Assembly: GCF_002878395.1 (NCBI RefSeq)
Contig: NW_025855829.1
Span: 387,120 to 451,119, forward strand
Length of the DNA: 64,000 nt
DNA from: Capsicum annuum
Taxonomy: Eukaryota > Streptophyta > Magnoliopsida > Solanales > Solanaceae
Reading direction: 5' to 3'
This document shows positions 20,561-32,600 of the stretch, in pieces. The translations under genes and the position numbers were made by a program. Under the pieces are notes generated by a model that saw nothing but the letters and a program-made list of their open reading frames with translations, did not search any database and was not told where the DNA came from. Position 1 is the first letter of the stretch; every line of letters starts with the position of its first letter.

Positions 20561-21437
20561 TCCTCTATATGTATATCTGTTAATACTACAGATAAAATAA
20601 TAGGCAAAGTATCTTGATCACCAAGAAAAACATATTGTAAATGAGGAGAAAGAACCTTAAGCTCCAAGTTAGGAGCTTCTTCTACTTAAGGCTTGGGCGA
20701 TGGACCAATTGGCCTATTCAATGGTTCGAAAGGCACTTTCATTGTCTCAACCACTACCAGATTCATAACCTGGACCAATTCCAATGCTTTCATATCTCCA
20801 TAAGATCATGACCCATCAAATCTCACTCTAATGGATCATCAGACAACAATAACTGCCAATCAGAAACACGATTAATAACCGATATAGATGACAACTAGCT
20901 GGCAATTTTAATGCCTTGTACATATCAAAGACTTCTACTTTATCATGCGCTCGCATTTTTATTTTCTCAGTTTCTACATCAATTAATACTGTCCTATTGC
21001 TAAGAAAGTTTGTCCCAAAATAAATGAAACCACAGGATCAGCCTCAAAGTCAAGAATTATAAAATCCATCAAAAAATTAACGATCATACTTGCACCAAAA
21101 CATCCTCAATAATACCATCCGACCTGACAAGTGATCTATCTGCCAGCTGTAAAATACTAGTAGTGGGTTTGGAACTCACAAGACCCATCTTTCGGTACCA
21201 CGATGTGGGCATAAAATTTATGCTAGCTCCCAAGTCACACAATCCACGTGCACAAATAGTCTGTTCAATGGTAATCTGCAAGGTAAAAGTACCCGGATCT
21301 TTAAGCTTCGTAGGCAATTTGTTTTGAATCTTTAACGTGCACTCTTGAGTAAGTGCAAGTATAGTATACTCGGTCAACCGTTTCTTATTTGCAACTATAT
21401 CCTTTAAATATTTTGCATATTTTGGCACACTTTGCAA
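20561..21437 (-). pseudogene. Element B protease and linker to RT
   Basis: The open part (21437-21084, 117 codons) contains the aspartic protease motif GLCDLGASINFMPTSWYRKM with the catalytic Asp kept, then ILQLADRSLVRSDGIIEDVLVQV. Further segments of the protease fold (LGRTFLSN, LIDVETEKI) are readable with frame changes down to about 20940. From there to about 20560 is a degraded acidic linker to RT. The protease would cut the gag-pol polyprotein. It overlaps the gag frame end at 21404. Confidence 0.8.
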
Positions 21438-23063
21438 AATATAACAAGAGAAGGATTCACTTGAACCTGCTTCAAAAGATCTAAGAACTTATAACTCACC
21501 TCCTCTTGATACTTCCTTGCCCTTTGAGAAAAGGGTAAGAAAAGGGTCTTCTTGTCTACATGAATTTCATCACTTGTAATTTTTTCTTTTATTTCCTTCT
21601 CTGTATTGTCTTTGGTACAATCATCAATAGTTATAGGACTAATCAGCTCCTGAACTGTCTCCTTAGTTTGCAGCCCACTCTTTGTTGTAACTATATTTAC
21701 TTTCTTGGGATTTGTCTCTGTATCTCTAGGTAATGCTCCTTGAGGTCTTGTATTCTGTGCCCCTACAGTTTGACCCAACTGAAACTCTAGATTTCTCATA
21801 AGCAATTGTTAACTCTTCAACTCACTGCCAACTATGCCTGTTGAGTCTTAATTTCAGTTACAAATTGCATTTGTTGAGCCATAACTTGTTTCATCAATTC
21901 CTTCATATTACTAGATTGTGTAGTTGCCTAAGTGTTCTGAGCTGGCTATGGATTTCGTTGCACTTGTCCTTTGCACTGATTTGCATTCTGTACCTGATTT
22001 CCACCCCATAAAAAATTAGGATGGTTTCTCTAGTTGGGATTATAAGTATTACCAAAATTTGGTTATCCCTGCCGATGTGCACTCCCCACATAGTTGACTA
22101 ATTTTGGATTAGCTGTGTAAGCATTAACTGTGTGGTCACCACTTCCGCAAACCTCACACTAAGAATTCACCTATTGGGCTGCATTCACTATGGCTGCTGG
22201 TTGTGTAACACCCAACTTTATGTTATTAAGCTGAGTAATCATATGATTTTGCATGGCTATGATTTGTGCTTGTAATATAGTGAACCGATCTACCTCCAAT
22301 ACCTCTACAACCTTTTTAGGAGGACTTTTCTAGTCTGCATGCCAGTCAGGGTTCCCTTGTGAAATCTGATTCAACATTGTGTACAATTCTTTATATGTCT
22401 TTTCAAGAGCCTATCCACCTAATGCTAAATCCAAGAGAATCTTCATGTTTGGCTCTAATACTTCTATGAAAGTATAAACTAGAACATCATTAGATTGATG
22501 ATGGAGAGGGCAATTTCTGAGCATACCCTTAAATCTCTCCCAATCTTGGTAGAGATTCTCTTTATCTTTCTATCTAAAACTCAAGATTTCACTCCTCAAG
22601 CGTGTCGTCTTTCTAGATAGAAAGAATCGAATAAAAAACTTTTGAGCTAGATCTTCCCATGAAGTGATGGAGAGTAGTGGTTCAGCATGTAACTACCTTT
22701 TTGCTTCCCCAATTAGGGAGAAAGGGAAGTGTCAATCTGGCTTAGTTAGAATTCACCCCTTCATGAATGTATGTATCATTGATTTCCAAAAAGGTTTGTA
22801 TATGTTACTGCAGATATTCGTGTGAGAGGCCATGAAATTTCCCCCACTGAATTCAGCAATTGTACCATATTCTGCTTCAATTTAAATTGACCTCTTAGTT
22901 CAGGCTTTAAAATACTATTCATCAAATGGTTCGTGAGTGGGATTGCCACCTCACAAATAGGTCTAGCAGCTTGTTGAGCAGGAATAACTGGAATAACAGG
23001 AATGATAGGAGATGGAATATTTATGTAATTTGGATCAATTGGTTCATTTTATTGTTCGGCCAT
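21438..23063 (-). pseudogene. Element B gag, broken
   Basis: The likely start is the ATG at 23063 (MAEQ followed by a stop, then NEPIDPNYINIPSPIIPVIP), 178 bp from the primer site. Capsid segments follow, including ILKPELRGQFKLKQNMVQLL near 22890. The CCHC knuckle at 22158-22117 reads CEVCGSGDHTVNAY: the last cysteine is Tyr. A Gln/Asn-rich region follows (about 22100-21900), then the C-terminal part RNLEFQLGQTVGAQNTRPQG to 21440. At least six stops. The leader 23064-23240 has no other visible feature. Confidence 0.8.
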
Positions 23064-23240
23064 TCTTCGTCTTTGTTGAAAGATTTGCTCTGGTTCTGAA
23101 AAAGGCTCTACCAGTTCTTTATCTCTCGCTAGTCCTGGATTCAGCTAAACCTGCAAAAATTCAGCCGCTAAGATCAAGTTGTTAACACCTAAACTTAATA
23201 TCAAAAAACCAAAAATTTAGCAATTTACTAATTATATTAA

Positions 23241-23258
23241 TCCCCAACAACGAAGCCA
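23241..23258 (-). other. Element B primer binding site (Asp-tRNA-like)
   Basis: The minus strand reads tggcttcgttgttgggga, which differs by a few transitions from the Asp-tRNA complement used by Athila elements. It begins 6 bp after the LTR end. The decay fits C-to-T change. Confidence 0.75.
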
Positions 23259-23264
23259 AAAAAT

Positions 23265-24899
23265 TTTTGCGACTCAGCCGCATATGCAAGTGCACGTGAT
23301 CGTTCAAGTAATATATTGATTTAGACAATCAGATATCATTCTCATGAGGACTAAACAACTAGGAATTTAACCTACTTTTAGTTCCAGACAATGTGTATCA
23401 AGTATTGTATAGTATCAAGATGATTTTGAATTTGAGAATAAAAACGTAAATTAATAAACAAGAAATAAAATTTTATGACTAAAGCAAAGCAAGAAACAGT
23501 TGTAAATAGTTATGATAAGAATTCCAGGGTTGAGGCTTCTCAAACAATCATACAAATCTCTATTCTTATAGTATTCTAATTGGTTATCGGGTTTTTGGTT
23601 TGCAAGCTTTAGGCAACGATCTTGATATCCCAACCTAAAATCTTTTATCTATTGAATATTACAGCTACAACTTCCGTAGAGATACAACAATTCTTCTAGA
23701 TTCATTAAGTAATCTTCTTGAAATTGAACTAAACAAGGCTTCTAGGTATATCCCTATCCTAAATGCTAATTTAAATCCCTTATTTTATATAAGGAAAAAA
23801 ACCTTGCTCCTTAATTTGTTCGTTCTAATCTACGATTCTCCTCCTAGATTCACATAGAAATATAAATTTATTCTAATGGCGGCCAGACATTAAAATGGTA
23901 AGCTCAAGAAATTAATAACAACCAAGGTGATAATCCAAAAGGAAACTACTATAAAGAATATCAAAGAGTAATCATATTCTTGACCTCAACCCCCGAACAA
24001 GGGTGTTTAGCCACTCATGTTTGAATTAAACATAAAAAATAAGTAATTAATCATACCCAAAATTAGTCTTGAAGTAAAGAAGTTCAAAAGAAATAATAAG
24101 AACCCTAAAAGAAGAATTCTATCCTTTTTCGCCGCTGTTATGCTTGCCAAAAAGTCCTTAGAATTATGCTCACTTGTTCCTTTTATACTTGGGAAAATTT
24201 CACCAGATCCAAAACCATGACGCAACGCGTCGCTAATCACATTGATCCAACTAACGAGTTACATCAACATCACGTTGCCACACCGAAAGTCATCTTTGGA
24301 AATCAAACTAAGTCAAAATCTTCACCTCTCGACGCGATGCGTTGACATTGCATTGTGTCACTAGAATTTGCTCCTTAAAATTTTGCTAAGTGTCAGAGTT
24401 TTAAACATTGACGTGACACGTTAGTATCGCATCGATGCACTGGAAGTTGCACTCGTAGAATTCTCTAAGGTACAAAACTTCGGCATCAACGCAACGCGTT
24501 GACATCGTATCGATGCACTGGAACTTGTTCTTTAAATCTTTGCTAAGGCACAAATCTTGCCAGTCGATGCGACGCATTGAGATAGCATCGTGTCACTAGA
24601 ATTTTTCTCCAGTTATTTTCTTTCATCTCATTAATCTTGGCTTCTTTTTTTTCTCTTTACTTTCGTGCATCTCTATATGTTTTTGACATTGATCTGCATG
24701 ATCTTTTGTCTCTTCATTATGTGCATCCAATTTTCTTCTAAATTTATGGAAAATTAATCCTGTATTTCTAATCATGTCGGTTAGCCACAAAACACAATTT
24801 AATTCACACTTCAATATAATTAGAACATTTTTTATTCTTAAAATAAGTATAAATATAGGTAAATAGTAGTGTTTGGACATATAAATACGCCCAAGATCA
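23265..24899 (-). mobile_element. Element B 5' LTR
   Basis: The LTR of 1635 bp starts tgatcttggg on the minus strand at 24899; its 3' terminus (cgcaaaaa) has lost the CA. It matches 11591-13150. The TATA box is at 24178-24188 (minus-strand AGTATAAAAGG); the dyad-repeat block at 24219-24610 lies 31 bp upstream. No coding sequence; the short frames around 24007-24240 and 24623-24880 recur in the other LTR only because the DNA is the same. Confidence 0.9.
24219..24610 (-). repeat. U3 dyad-repeat block of element B 5' LTR
   Basis: Four clear units of about 77 bp start near 24337, 24418, 24495 and 24571. Each carries a version of cgcgttgacatcgcatcg, then gtcactagaa or gcactggaa, then tttgctaaggcacaaa. 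Two more degenerate units lie at 24219-24330. The 3' LTR has one unit fewer, the change falling between the first two units. Individual units form hairpins through gatgcgat/atcgcatc. Confidence 0.75.
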
Positions 24900-24904
24900 A
24901 TATA

Positions 24905-25224
24905 CTTCTAGACAGTTGAAGGTTCTTGAGAAAAAACTATCCGACTCATGATATGGAATTGTTAGTTGTGGTGTTTGCATTGAAGATCTGGTGACATTAC
25001 TTGTATGGAGTCCATGTAGATATTTATTTTGATCATAAGGGCCTGAAATACGTGTTCACTCAAAAGGAGCTAAATCTCAGGCAACGAAGGTGGCTTGAGT
25101 TGCTAAAAGACTATGACATGAGTCTCTACTATCATCCAGGTAAAGCTAACATGGTTGTTGATGCTCTTAGCAGGTTGTTCATGGGGAGCTTAACTCATGT
25201 GGATAAAGAGGAATAGGATTTGGT
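24905..25224 (+). pseudogene. Element H RNase H, 3' part
   Basis: The H pol frame resumes right after element B: SRQLKVLEK in one frame, then, after a stop at the Arg/Trp before [30 protein letters not shown] and [20 protein letters not shown], ending [11 protein letters not shown]. This is the C-terminal half of the gypsy RNase H and its junction with integrase. The first half lies before 11590. The stop at 24993 (tga where relatives have Arg) and a frame change show decay. Confidence 0.85.
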
Positions 25225-26255
25225 AACTCAATCTCTTGGATTCTGAGGATGGTGGTGTGATTGTTCAAGAGGTGGCGAAGTCATATCTTGGTGCTAATGT
25301 GAAGGAGAAAAAACTATTGGACCCTATCTTGATACAAATCAAAGAGGATGCAGGTAGGCAGAAAGTGATGGCTTTCGTAATTGGTGGTGATGGTATCTTG
25401 AGGTACCAAGGTATATTATGTGTTACCGATATTGATGGGTTGGAATAAAGATTTTTGATCAAAGTTCATAAGTCATATTATACGGTTCATCCTGGTTTGA
25501 TGAAAATGTATCATGATCTTAAGTAGATTTATTAATATAATAATATAAAGTGGGATATGGCTAATTTTGTGGCTAAGTGCATGGTGTGTCAACAAGTAAA
25601 TGTAGAGCACTTGAGGCCCGGTGGCTTGACTCAATAGATTGAGTGTTTGGTGTAGAAATAGGAAATAATTAATATGGATTTCATTACTGGTCTTCTACAG
25701 TCTTGCCATCAGTTTGATTCTATTTGTGTCATAGGATGACTAAGTCCACCTATTTTTGGCCTGTGAGGACTAATTTTTATACAGAGGACTATGCAAAGTT
25801 ATATTCCCAAGAAATCATGCGGTTATATTGTGTTCCAATTTCTATCATTTCTGATTGGGGTACTCAGTTCTCATCTCACTTTTGGAGGTCGTTCTAACAA
25901 GGTTTGGGGACTAAGGTAACCCTTAGTATCTCTTTCCACCCATAGAAGGATAGGAAAGCAGAAAAGATAATTTAGTCCTTAGAAGATATGCTTTGGGCTT
26001 ATGTATTTGATTTCGGTGGTAGTTGGGTTGGTCATTTGCCTCTCATAGAGTTCGCATATAACAACAATTATCACTCTAGCATTGATATGGCTCCGTTTAA
26101 GTCTTTGTAAGGTAGGAGGTGTAGGTTTACTATTGGGTGGTTTGAGGTTGGTAAAAATAGGTTATTTGGTCTTGATTTGGTTTACCAAGCCATGGAGAAG
26201 GTGAAGATTATTCAGAATAGGCTTAAGACTGCCCACAATTAAAAAATTCCTCCGT
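25225..26255 (+). pseudogene. Element H integrase, broken
   Basis: The N-terminal region 25236-25448 (SYLGANVKEKKLLDPILIQI ... VTDIDGLE) is followed by the zinc-binding part (TVHPGLMKMYHDLK, CMVCQQVNVEHLRPGG near 25580). The catalytic core is spread over frames with many stops: MDFITGLLQS near 25675, ISDWGTQFSSHFWRS near 25850 (second catalytic Asp kept) and EDMLWAYVFDFGGSWVGHLP near 25985. At least seven stops and frame changes. Confidence 0.8.
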
Positions 26256-26739
26256 AGATGTGAGACAAAGGGAGTTGGAGTTTGATGTTGGTGACTGGGC
26301 ATTCTTAAAGGTGTCTACCATAAAGGGATTGATGCGGTTTGGGAAGAAAGAGAAGCTCAATACCTATTATGTTGGTCTGTATTTGGTTTTGAGGAAGAAT
26401 GGAACTGTTGCGTATGAATTAGAGTTGCCTTTTAGATTGAGCTCTATTCATTTGGTCTTTCATGTCTTGATGTAGAGCAAGAGCATGGGCAATCCTTCGT
26501 TGGTTGTTCCTTTAGAAGGTGTGGGCATTTCTAATTTCGTGTCTTATAAGGAAGTCCTGGTAGAGATCTTCGATCACCAAGTCCATCGATTACGGACAAA
26601 GGATGTGACTTCGGGAAAGGTTCTTTGGAGGAGCCAAAAGTTTGTGGAAGCTACATGGGAAGACGAAGAGGAAATGAAGTCCAAGTATCCGTTCCTATTC
26701 CCTATTTTTGAAAATCATTCTTATGGTATGTGTGTGTGA
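26256..26739 (+). pseudogene. Element H integrase C-terminus and chromodomain
   Basis: An open stretch from 26260 reads ELEFDVGDWAFLKVS, MRFGKKEKLN, VAYELELPF and IHLVFHVLM, the GPY/F-type C-terminal part of integrase. After a stop at 26473 it continues at 26485 with NPSLVVPLEGVGIS, VHRLRTKDVTSGKVLWRSQK, then FVEATWEDEEEMKSKYPFLF, the chromodomain that ends Tekay integrases and can guide insertion to heterochromatin. A single stop separates the parts. The 3' untranslated segment 26740-26847 holds nothing further. Confidence 0.85.
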
Positions 26740-26847
26740 TCTTAACATCTTTGTTTTCTATCTTTGTTAATGGTGTGTGTGGGAGAGTTTCTGTGTCAAA
26801 TCGTGCTAACGTATGCCTTGACATATCATTCGAGAACGAATGATCCT

Positions 26848-26861
26848 GGGAGGGGGGAAGA
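26848..26861 (+). other. Element H polypurine tract
   Basis: The run gggaggggggaaga lies directly before the 3' LTR. It is the expected primer for plus-strand DNA synthesis and confirms the orientation of H. Confidence 0.85.
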
Positions 26862-28408
26862 TATAACACTCTAGGTTTTTGATCCTTGAAAATTTCTAAA
26901 ATTTTATCCTCACTATCCTGACTATGACTTACCCTACGAGTTGTACGGAGTCATGATGAGTCGTTGGATCCAAATCATAGCCTAACCAGTATGAATGGCT
27001 AAGACTTTTGCTTTGAGCACGAGTGGTTCACTACGAGTCATGAGGACTCATTAGGGGTCATTGTTCGCAAAATTGTAGGATATCGAGTGTATACCCAAAT
27101 GATTTCTGTGTTGATTACGACTAAACCCTGTGAGTCATAGGGTCCCATTACAATCCATGGTATATGTCATAAGGTTAATAGTGTGTGTGCTTGGTGACAC
27201 TGTCTTGACAATGACTTATGGAGATGATTTGCAATGATTCGTGAAGAGTCATTACGAGACCCCTAACGACTGATGGTTTATTTTCTAGCTTTTTAATGAG
27301 GGTATTCTAGACATTTTCCTCTTATCCCAATAATAACCCAGGACCTCTAAACATACTTGGGGCCCTATTTTAACCGATAACATAATCTAAACACTCTTTC
27401 TTCTTTCTTAAGTCTCTTATGCATACATACTTAGGGTTTCTAAGAAGAGGGTAAATAAGAGCTTCAATGATTGAATTCTCTTCGTAATCTTAGGTATTTC
27501 AGGCATGTTACTCTTCCCCAATTGTTATTTTGTTAAAAGCATATTTTTAAAGTGCTATTCATATGGATTTAATGTTGGCTTATGAACATGGGTTCAGGGT
27601 TTTGAATAATTGTTGTTTATGTGATGTTTCATATTTGTATATGCACTAGTTATGTTAAATGGTGGTTTTGAAACTAATTTGATGCATGAGTATGCTGAAT
27701 AAACTAGGAGATTGTGAGTTTCCCATATTTTGTGAATATTGATAGTTGAATTGGTAATGACCCCATCCCTTACTGTGAAATTTGTTTTGAATATGAAAAG
27801 TATGCACATTGAACTGGTCTTGAACCATTGCAAAATGTGAAAAGTTAATGAAGCATAAAGATTTTTAATTGAACTTTATGGGGTTGTGTAATCCCCCAAT
27901 CTAATATATAATTAAACCAACAAGTTTGTGAATTTCCCCAAGTAATGATAATTGGTTTGGCATGTTAATGTTACCTTGCAAGTGTAGTTGGTATGACGAT
28001 ACCAACAGTGTATGCCTAAATGTGTACCATCATTCAATGAATGGGAATGTGTGTTAAATGTTTTAATTGGGCTTTAATGAGGGTTGTGTATTTGACTCAT
28101 GAAAGTGGAGGTCTCGAGGGACCAACATCAAAATCCGCAGTTGCCGACACGAGGGTCTACATAACCGGGTGGTCGAGTACTCCTTATTATTATCACATGA
28201 TTGGGAGGTTCGAGTTCCCCATATTATATTACACGATTTGATGGTTCAGTCACCTTGGTATGATAGAAAGTTTGAGTCCCCCATGGTCCATATGTACATC
28301 CTCTGGTTTGTGCGACTACACGCATTAGGGCCCTTCAGCTAAGAGAGGGTTGGACCCATATAGCCCGTGGGTTCCTTCTTATGTTATGACGATTGCTCTA
28401 CACTAACC
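26862..28408 (+). mobile_element. Element H 3' LTR, truncated by element G
   Basis: The sequence matches the 5' LTR (6689-8875) from tataacactctagg onward, including the U3 block, the damaged TATA site (27346), the cttagggtt segment and the mid-LTR hairpin series (28169-28283). Similarity stops at about 28403, at the point matching position 8200 of the 5' copy. The base run taacc (28404-28408) would be the target duplication of element G. The remaining part of this LTR should lie right of the window. Confidence 0.85.
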
Positions 28409-28498
28409 TGACTCAAACCAGGCCTACCCGTGTCGGGTATATCAAGTCCAACCAGGACCGGAGACCACCCCTAATACCCAAACCATTGACCACTTTAT
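28409..28498 (-). mobile_element. Element G 3' LTR, distal 90 bp
   Basis: The piece tgactcaaaccaggcc to ccactttat looks like the first 90 bp (plus-strand order) of an F-type LTR and at first sight seems a partial duplication of the next sequence. Its continuation is found at 60515 after F, with tttat (28494-28498) and tttac (60515-60519) as target copies. Confidence 0.75.
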
Positions 28499-29100
28499 TG
28501 AGATGACCCAAACCAGGGCCTTGTCATAACGGGCATCCTAAGTCCAACCAGGACCGAGGACCACCCTCCATACCCAACCCAATCTCCAAACCAATACTCT
28601 GAGTCAAATGAATTCCAAATATATAACAAGATAATGTTTTGTGAAAATCCAGACTCTTGGATAGGTCCATAACCGTGACCAACCCAAGAAAGTCCAACCA
28701 TCCAATAGCCAACCAATAACTATACCAAAACCAAAACAATAACCAAGTACGAGTCCATAACATAATTGGATGGAACAGTCACAAATACAATCAAACAGTA
28801 TCAGCCATAATACCTATACCAATGCCAAGGCTGACACCACTACCAACACCGCCTATACAAACTATAGTAGTCCCACAAAACCTCTAATCGAAAGTAAAAC
28901 AATATCTGGTTGGGATAAGCCCCCAACTATAGCCAAAACCAATGTCTATGAAATAACCAGAGTATGAAAATACATCCATGATATGAAATGGAGCCTTTCA
29001 AAATATGGAAGCTTACCATTTTAATCCAACAACTTATCCCGAATCCAATCACTAAGCAGGATGAGTAGAATGACCAGTTCCTGCATCACGTGGGGATACA
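28499..29100 (-). mobile_element. Element F 3' LTR, piece 1
   Basis: The piece starts tgagatgacccaaacc and matches 58159-58760 of the 5' LTR in order (agtccaaccagga, aatatataacaagat, ccaagaaagtccaacca, cacgtggggata). It ends in ataca (29096-29100), the target copy of the solo LTR C2. Short open frames here are not conserved in the 5' LTR. Confidence 0.8.
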
Positions 29101-31093
29101 TGACATGAACCAAACCCGATCCCTATCTTAATAGAAATCTCAAGCCCAACATGGATTGGTATCCAACCCAACTATCATATTAATCCACAAATATCGGATG
29201 AACTCTAAAAATATAACAAGATAGGGAAAACAAGACTAATTATAATGCCTCGAGATTCCATCTCGAGATGTCACACGGTGCTTATGACCCCGAAGGACCA
29301 CAAGTTAACCCTTTACTAATATCTGTACCTTTACACTACATAAAATCTAAAATAAATACGGAAACTAGCCACAAGGTTCAACACATCTATGAATACTCAT
29401 AATACAAAAAACTGAATACTAATACATCCGTCTAAAAAGCCTCTAAACTGTCTGAACTGTGGAGTTGATGGGACAGGTCCCTAACTAACTCCGTCAACTA
29501 AAAATAAACTATGTCTGAAGCAATAATACTAAACTGACATTCATCTTCGAAAAAGAGGACTCACTGCTACTGCTGCTGACTGGTACTGAACTGCTAAGGA
29601 TACTCTGGATTCTGTGCCTCTGAATTTATGGTGTCAAATAAAACACTATAATGCAAATGTGTCAGTACAGGAATGTACCGAGTATGTAGACGAGGTAGGC
29701 TAATGCAAGGGCTCATGCATGCACAATATCTAAACTGAATAATCATGAAGATGCTGTATGAGAACAGATACATGAATGAACAAACCATGAACACAATCAT
29801 CGCAACTTTAGATGCTGAAACTGAGATACCACTTTACTGCAGACTAAACTCACTACTGACACTGAGATACAGAATCACTGACTCATCTGCTACTGATAAC
29901 TAAAAGTCTGGATGTACTTACATCTAGGACTGAATTCTAAGCTTACTACTTTCGACTGACAGGATTAGAGATCAACTTTTCTAACAGATTATTCCAGAAG
30001 TGATTATCAAAGATAAGAAGTATAATTATATCTGAATCTGACAATAAGAATACTCAATAGAAATCTAATATTGTGATTAAGCCTATCTGGTGGCATATCT
30101 CTGAATATGATATCAAATAACTGTATATGAGACCAAGCCTCTCTGACTGAATGGTCCATGAATTAATGGAACTATATGAGTTCCTCATAAAGATAGATGA
30201 CTATATCTGACAGTCTTGATTTTTTAAGATTGATACTGAAACTGAGATTGAATCTGAAACTGATATTGTAATTATGGGAAGTAGCTACTAAACCGACATG
30301 CCCCAACCTACCACAGGTGGGGTCAAACCTGTAACTCCAGCTGGAAGGGTGTCAATACCGTGCCACGAATAAAGAACTCTCTTTGGTCAATCCTCTCTGA
30401 CGGATGGCCCTTACCAGGAAGTCGACCTAAGGTAATATAATAGTTAAATTCTCTCTCTCTCTGGAGGTGATAGCCTTTCCTGATAGTGACTCCCGTATCC
30501 TACGCTAGCTACGCAGTTCTTGAGGTTAGGGATTACTACTAACGACTGCGGCCTCTCTCGCTGACGAGAAGAGCCGCTATCCCTTCCCTCGCTCGGTGCT
30601 AGTTTTTACTCTCAACTGAAAGACTCTAAACTGAATTGTCAACTGAACATAACTTAACAGAATCTTATACTGATCATGTTTCTCAAAAGATCTAACTGAG
30701 TTACGTTGAAATCACTTAGTTCTGTATCTGACGGAAATGGTATTGAATCATGGTATCTGACTGACAATATAGAGGTTGAATAGAGTACTCGAATTGCTTT
30801 TGAGATTAGAATTGAATCACTTGAATACTATTAGATCTGAGCTGATTAAAGGACTGAGGCTAGATTACTAGCGATATAGAGATTACAAAGATAATTGAGA
30901 TTACTAAGCTTTCTTAAGTTCTGCACCTGTCTGAGGATACAGAGTTCTATAATTCACTGAGTTTTAAGAATCATGGCTCGACTGAAATTATCGAGAAGCT
31001 GACACGGGCTCTAGACAACAGCTCTATTGTTGGGTATAAATACCCCCAGGACTCGATAACATAAAAGTAAAATATAATCATTCTTGACTAGTC

Positions 31094-31200
31094 ATCACCA
31101 CAATCATTCATTTATCATCACAAGTATTCATTCATCATCACAAGCATTCATTCATCATCACAATCATTAAAGCATCTTCACAATCATTAAAGCATCTCTT
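31094..31200. repeat. 20-bp tandem repeats in element D 3' LTR
   Basis: About five units of the type cattcattcatcatcacaa follow each other, degenerating into two copies of aatcattaaagcatcttcac. The 5' LTR has the same series at about 36796-36900. Element A, with similar LTR ends, lacks it, so the array accounts for part of the extra LTR length. Confidence 0.7.
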
Positions 31201-32334
31201 CAATTAATTAGGAATCATTCATATGTTCATCCCCACAATCTTTAAGACATCACCTCAAGCATTTAAGGAACACAAATGTCTATTCATCATCATAGTCGCC
31301 AAGGGGTCACTTGAAGCATCTCAGAATCATAATCATATAATAATGTAGGGAAAACATGCTACTAGATTGTACTCCATTCAACCAGGTATTACCTCAACTA
31401 TTTCATACCTATATCAGTCTTGACATGTGTTTGGATATCATATGGGTTGGGGAAACTTCATACTATAATGTCATAACTTACTTACTAACACTTGGCATGT
31501 ATTAAAAACTTAGCATATATCAAGAGCACATAATTGGGGAATTTACTACTCTCATACATCCACCTGTTCACTTAGGCCCTTAAACAAGACACTAGACTTG
31601 CACGGGTTCACACTTATTTGGGGTTTTCCTACTACCATAGAATAATTCATTTACTTGGGCATTTGATCAAACACTAGGCATGCATAAACTAACTCACAAT
31701 TTGGGGTTTCCTATTCAACATACTATAATGGCCCTTATGCTTCACCTAAGCTCTTTATCAAACCTATAGGAAACATGTTTCGCTTATTCAACCATTTCTA
31801 CACCCAAAAGTCATGAACACATCACATAGAAAGCAACATAAGGAAGATTCATCACAAATATCACATGAATTCCACCTACTAGGGTCAAAGCTCATGAATT
31901 TTGTAAACAAATATGAATCAAAACTCAACAACACATGTAACATCAATTTTAACTCCTACAAATCATGGAATCTCACAAACATAAAATCTTCATATTTTAA
32001 AAAGGGTTCTTGAGCTTCTTGGATGAAACGGACCCAAGAATCAATATCTACATACCTTAATCTTTGAAATTGGATAAATTCTAATGCTTGAGACTCTATC
32101 CGCACATGTAATAAATGATTCTCGAAGCCCACAATATGAAGAACTTGATTCTTAAAGAAATCTTGAAGAATTTATGGATGATTTTTGGAAGATTAGGGTT
32201 CTTGAATAAAACCCTAGATATTTTCTCTTAAGGAAATTGGAAGAATAAATGATGAAATTAGGGTTTGGATGGGGTTTCTCATATTTATAGAGACCTCCAA
32301 AAGATGGGAAAAGACCAAATATCCTTGTAAACAC

Positions 32335-32600
32335 GTCCTTAAATTGGCTGACGACATTCGTGACAAGACGTCAAGCTGGTGATAAGTTGTCACAAAATGT
32401 CATCACAAAAGGGTGAAATTTTGATTTTCTGGTTAAGGTTGACGACATTGGTGATAGGCCACCACAGACATGACAACTTATCATAAAATATCATCAATAG
32501 GGGTAGAAATCTGCCCAGGGATGACGATATTGGTTATAGGTTGTCACGCTCATGACAGCTTATCACGAATGTCGTCACTTAGTTTCCCAGTCTGACATGC
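32335..32600 (-). repeat. U3 dyad-repeat block of element D 3' LTR
   Basis: Three to four units carry versions of tgacgacattggtgatagg, then ccgtcac, then gacagcttatcac. An inverted pair gtgacaa/ttgtcac lies at 32360-32393. The block starts about 45 bp upstream of the TATA box on the minus strand. The 5' LTR has the same block at about 38065-38310. Confidence 0.65.

Larger units (their letters stand above)
11591..24899 (-). mobile_element. Element B, Athila-type Ty3/gypsy, nested in H pol
   Basis: The insertion is 13.3 kb long with LTRs at both ends, flanked by atatg (11586-11590) and atata (24900-24904), a 5-bp duplication with one later change. The pol frame of H joins across it. On the minus strand it has 5' LTR, an Asp-tRNA-like primer site, gag, protease, RT, RNase H, integrase, a long spacer, an extra ORF and the 3' LTR. 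This order marks the Athila lineage. Many stops show it is inactive. The LTRs differ by a 75-bp repeat unit plus scattered substitutions, so it is not recent. Confidence 0.9.
6689..28403 (+). mobile_element. Element H, Tekay-type chromovirus, interrupted
   Basis: In order: 5' LTR 6689-8875, primer site 8880, gag, protease, reverse transcriptase to 11590, the foreign element B (11591-24899), then RNase H, integrase, chromodomain (to 26739), polypurine tract 26848-26861 and the 3' LTR from 26862. The 3' LTR stops at 28403-28408, where element G starts, and presumably continues beyond the right edge. The domain order PR-RT-RH-INT-chromodomain and the tRNA-iMet primer define a chromovirus. Every coding domain has stops or frameshifts. 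The 5-bp target copy on the left is tttac (6684-6688); the right copy is outside the window. Confidence 0.85.

Noticed and set aside
28409..28600. A local tandem duplication of an LTR end
   Set aside because: The first 90 bp continue at 60515 after element F, with tttat/tttac copies at the joints, so two different LTRs are nested rather than duplicated.
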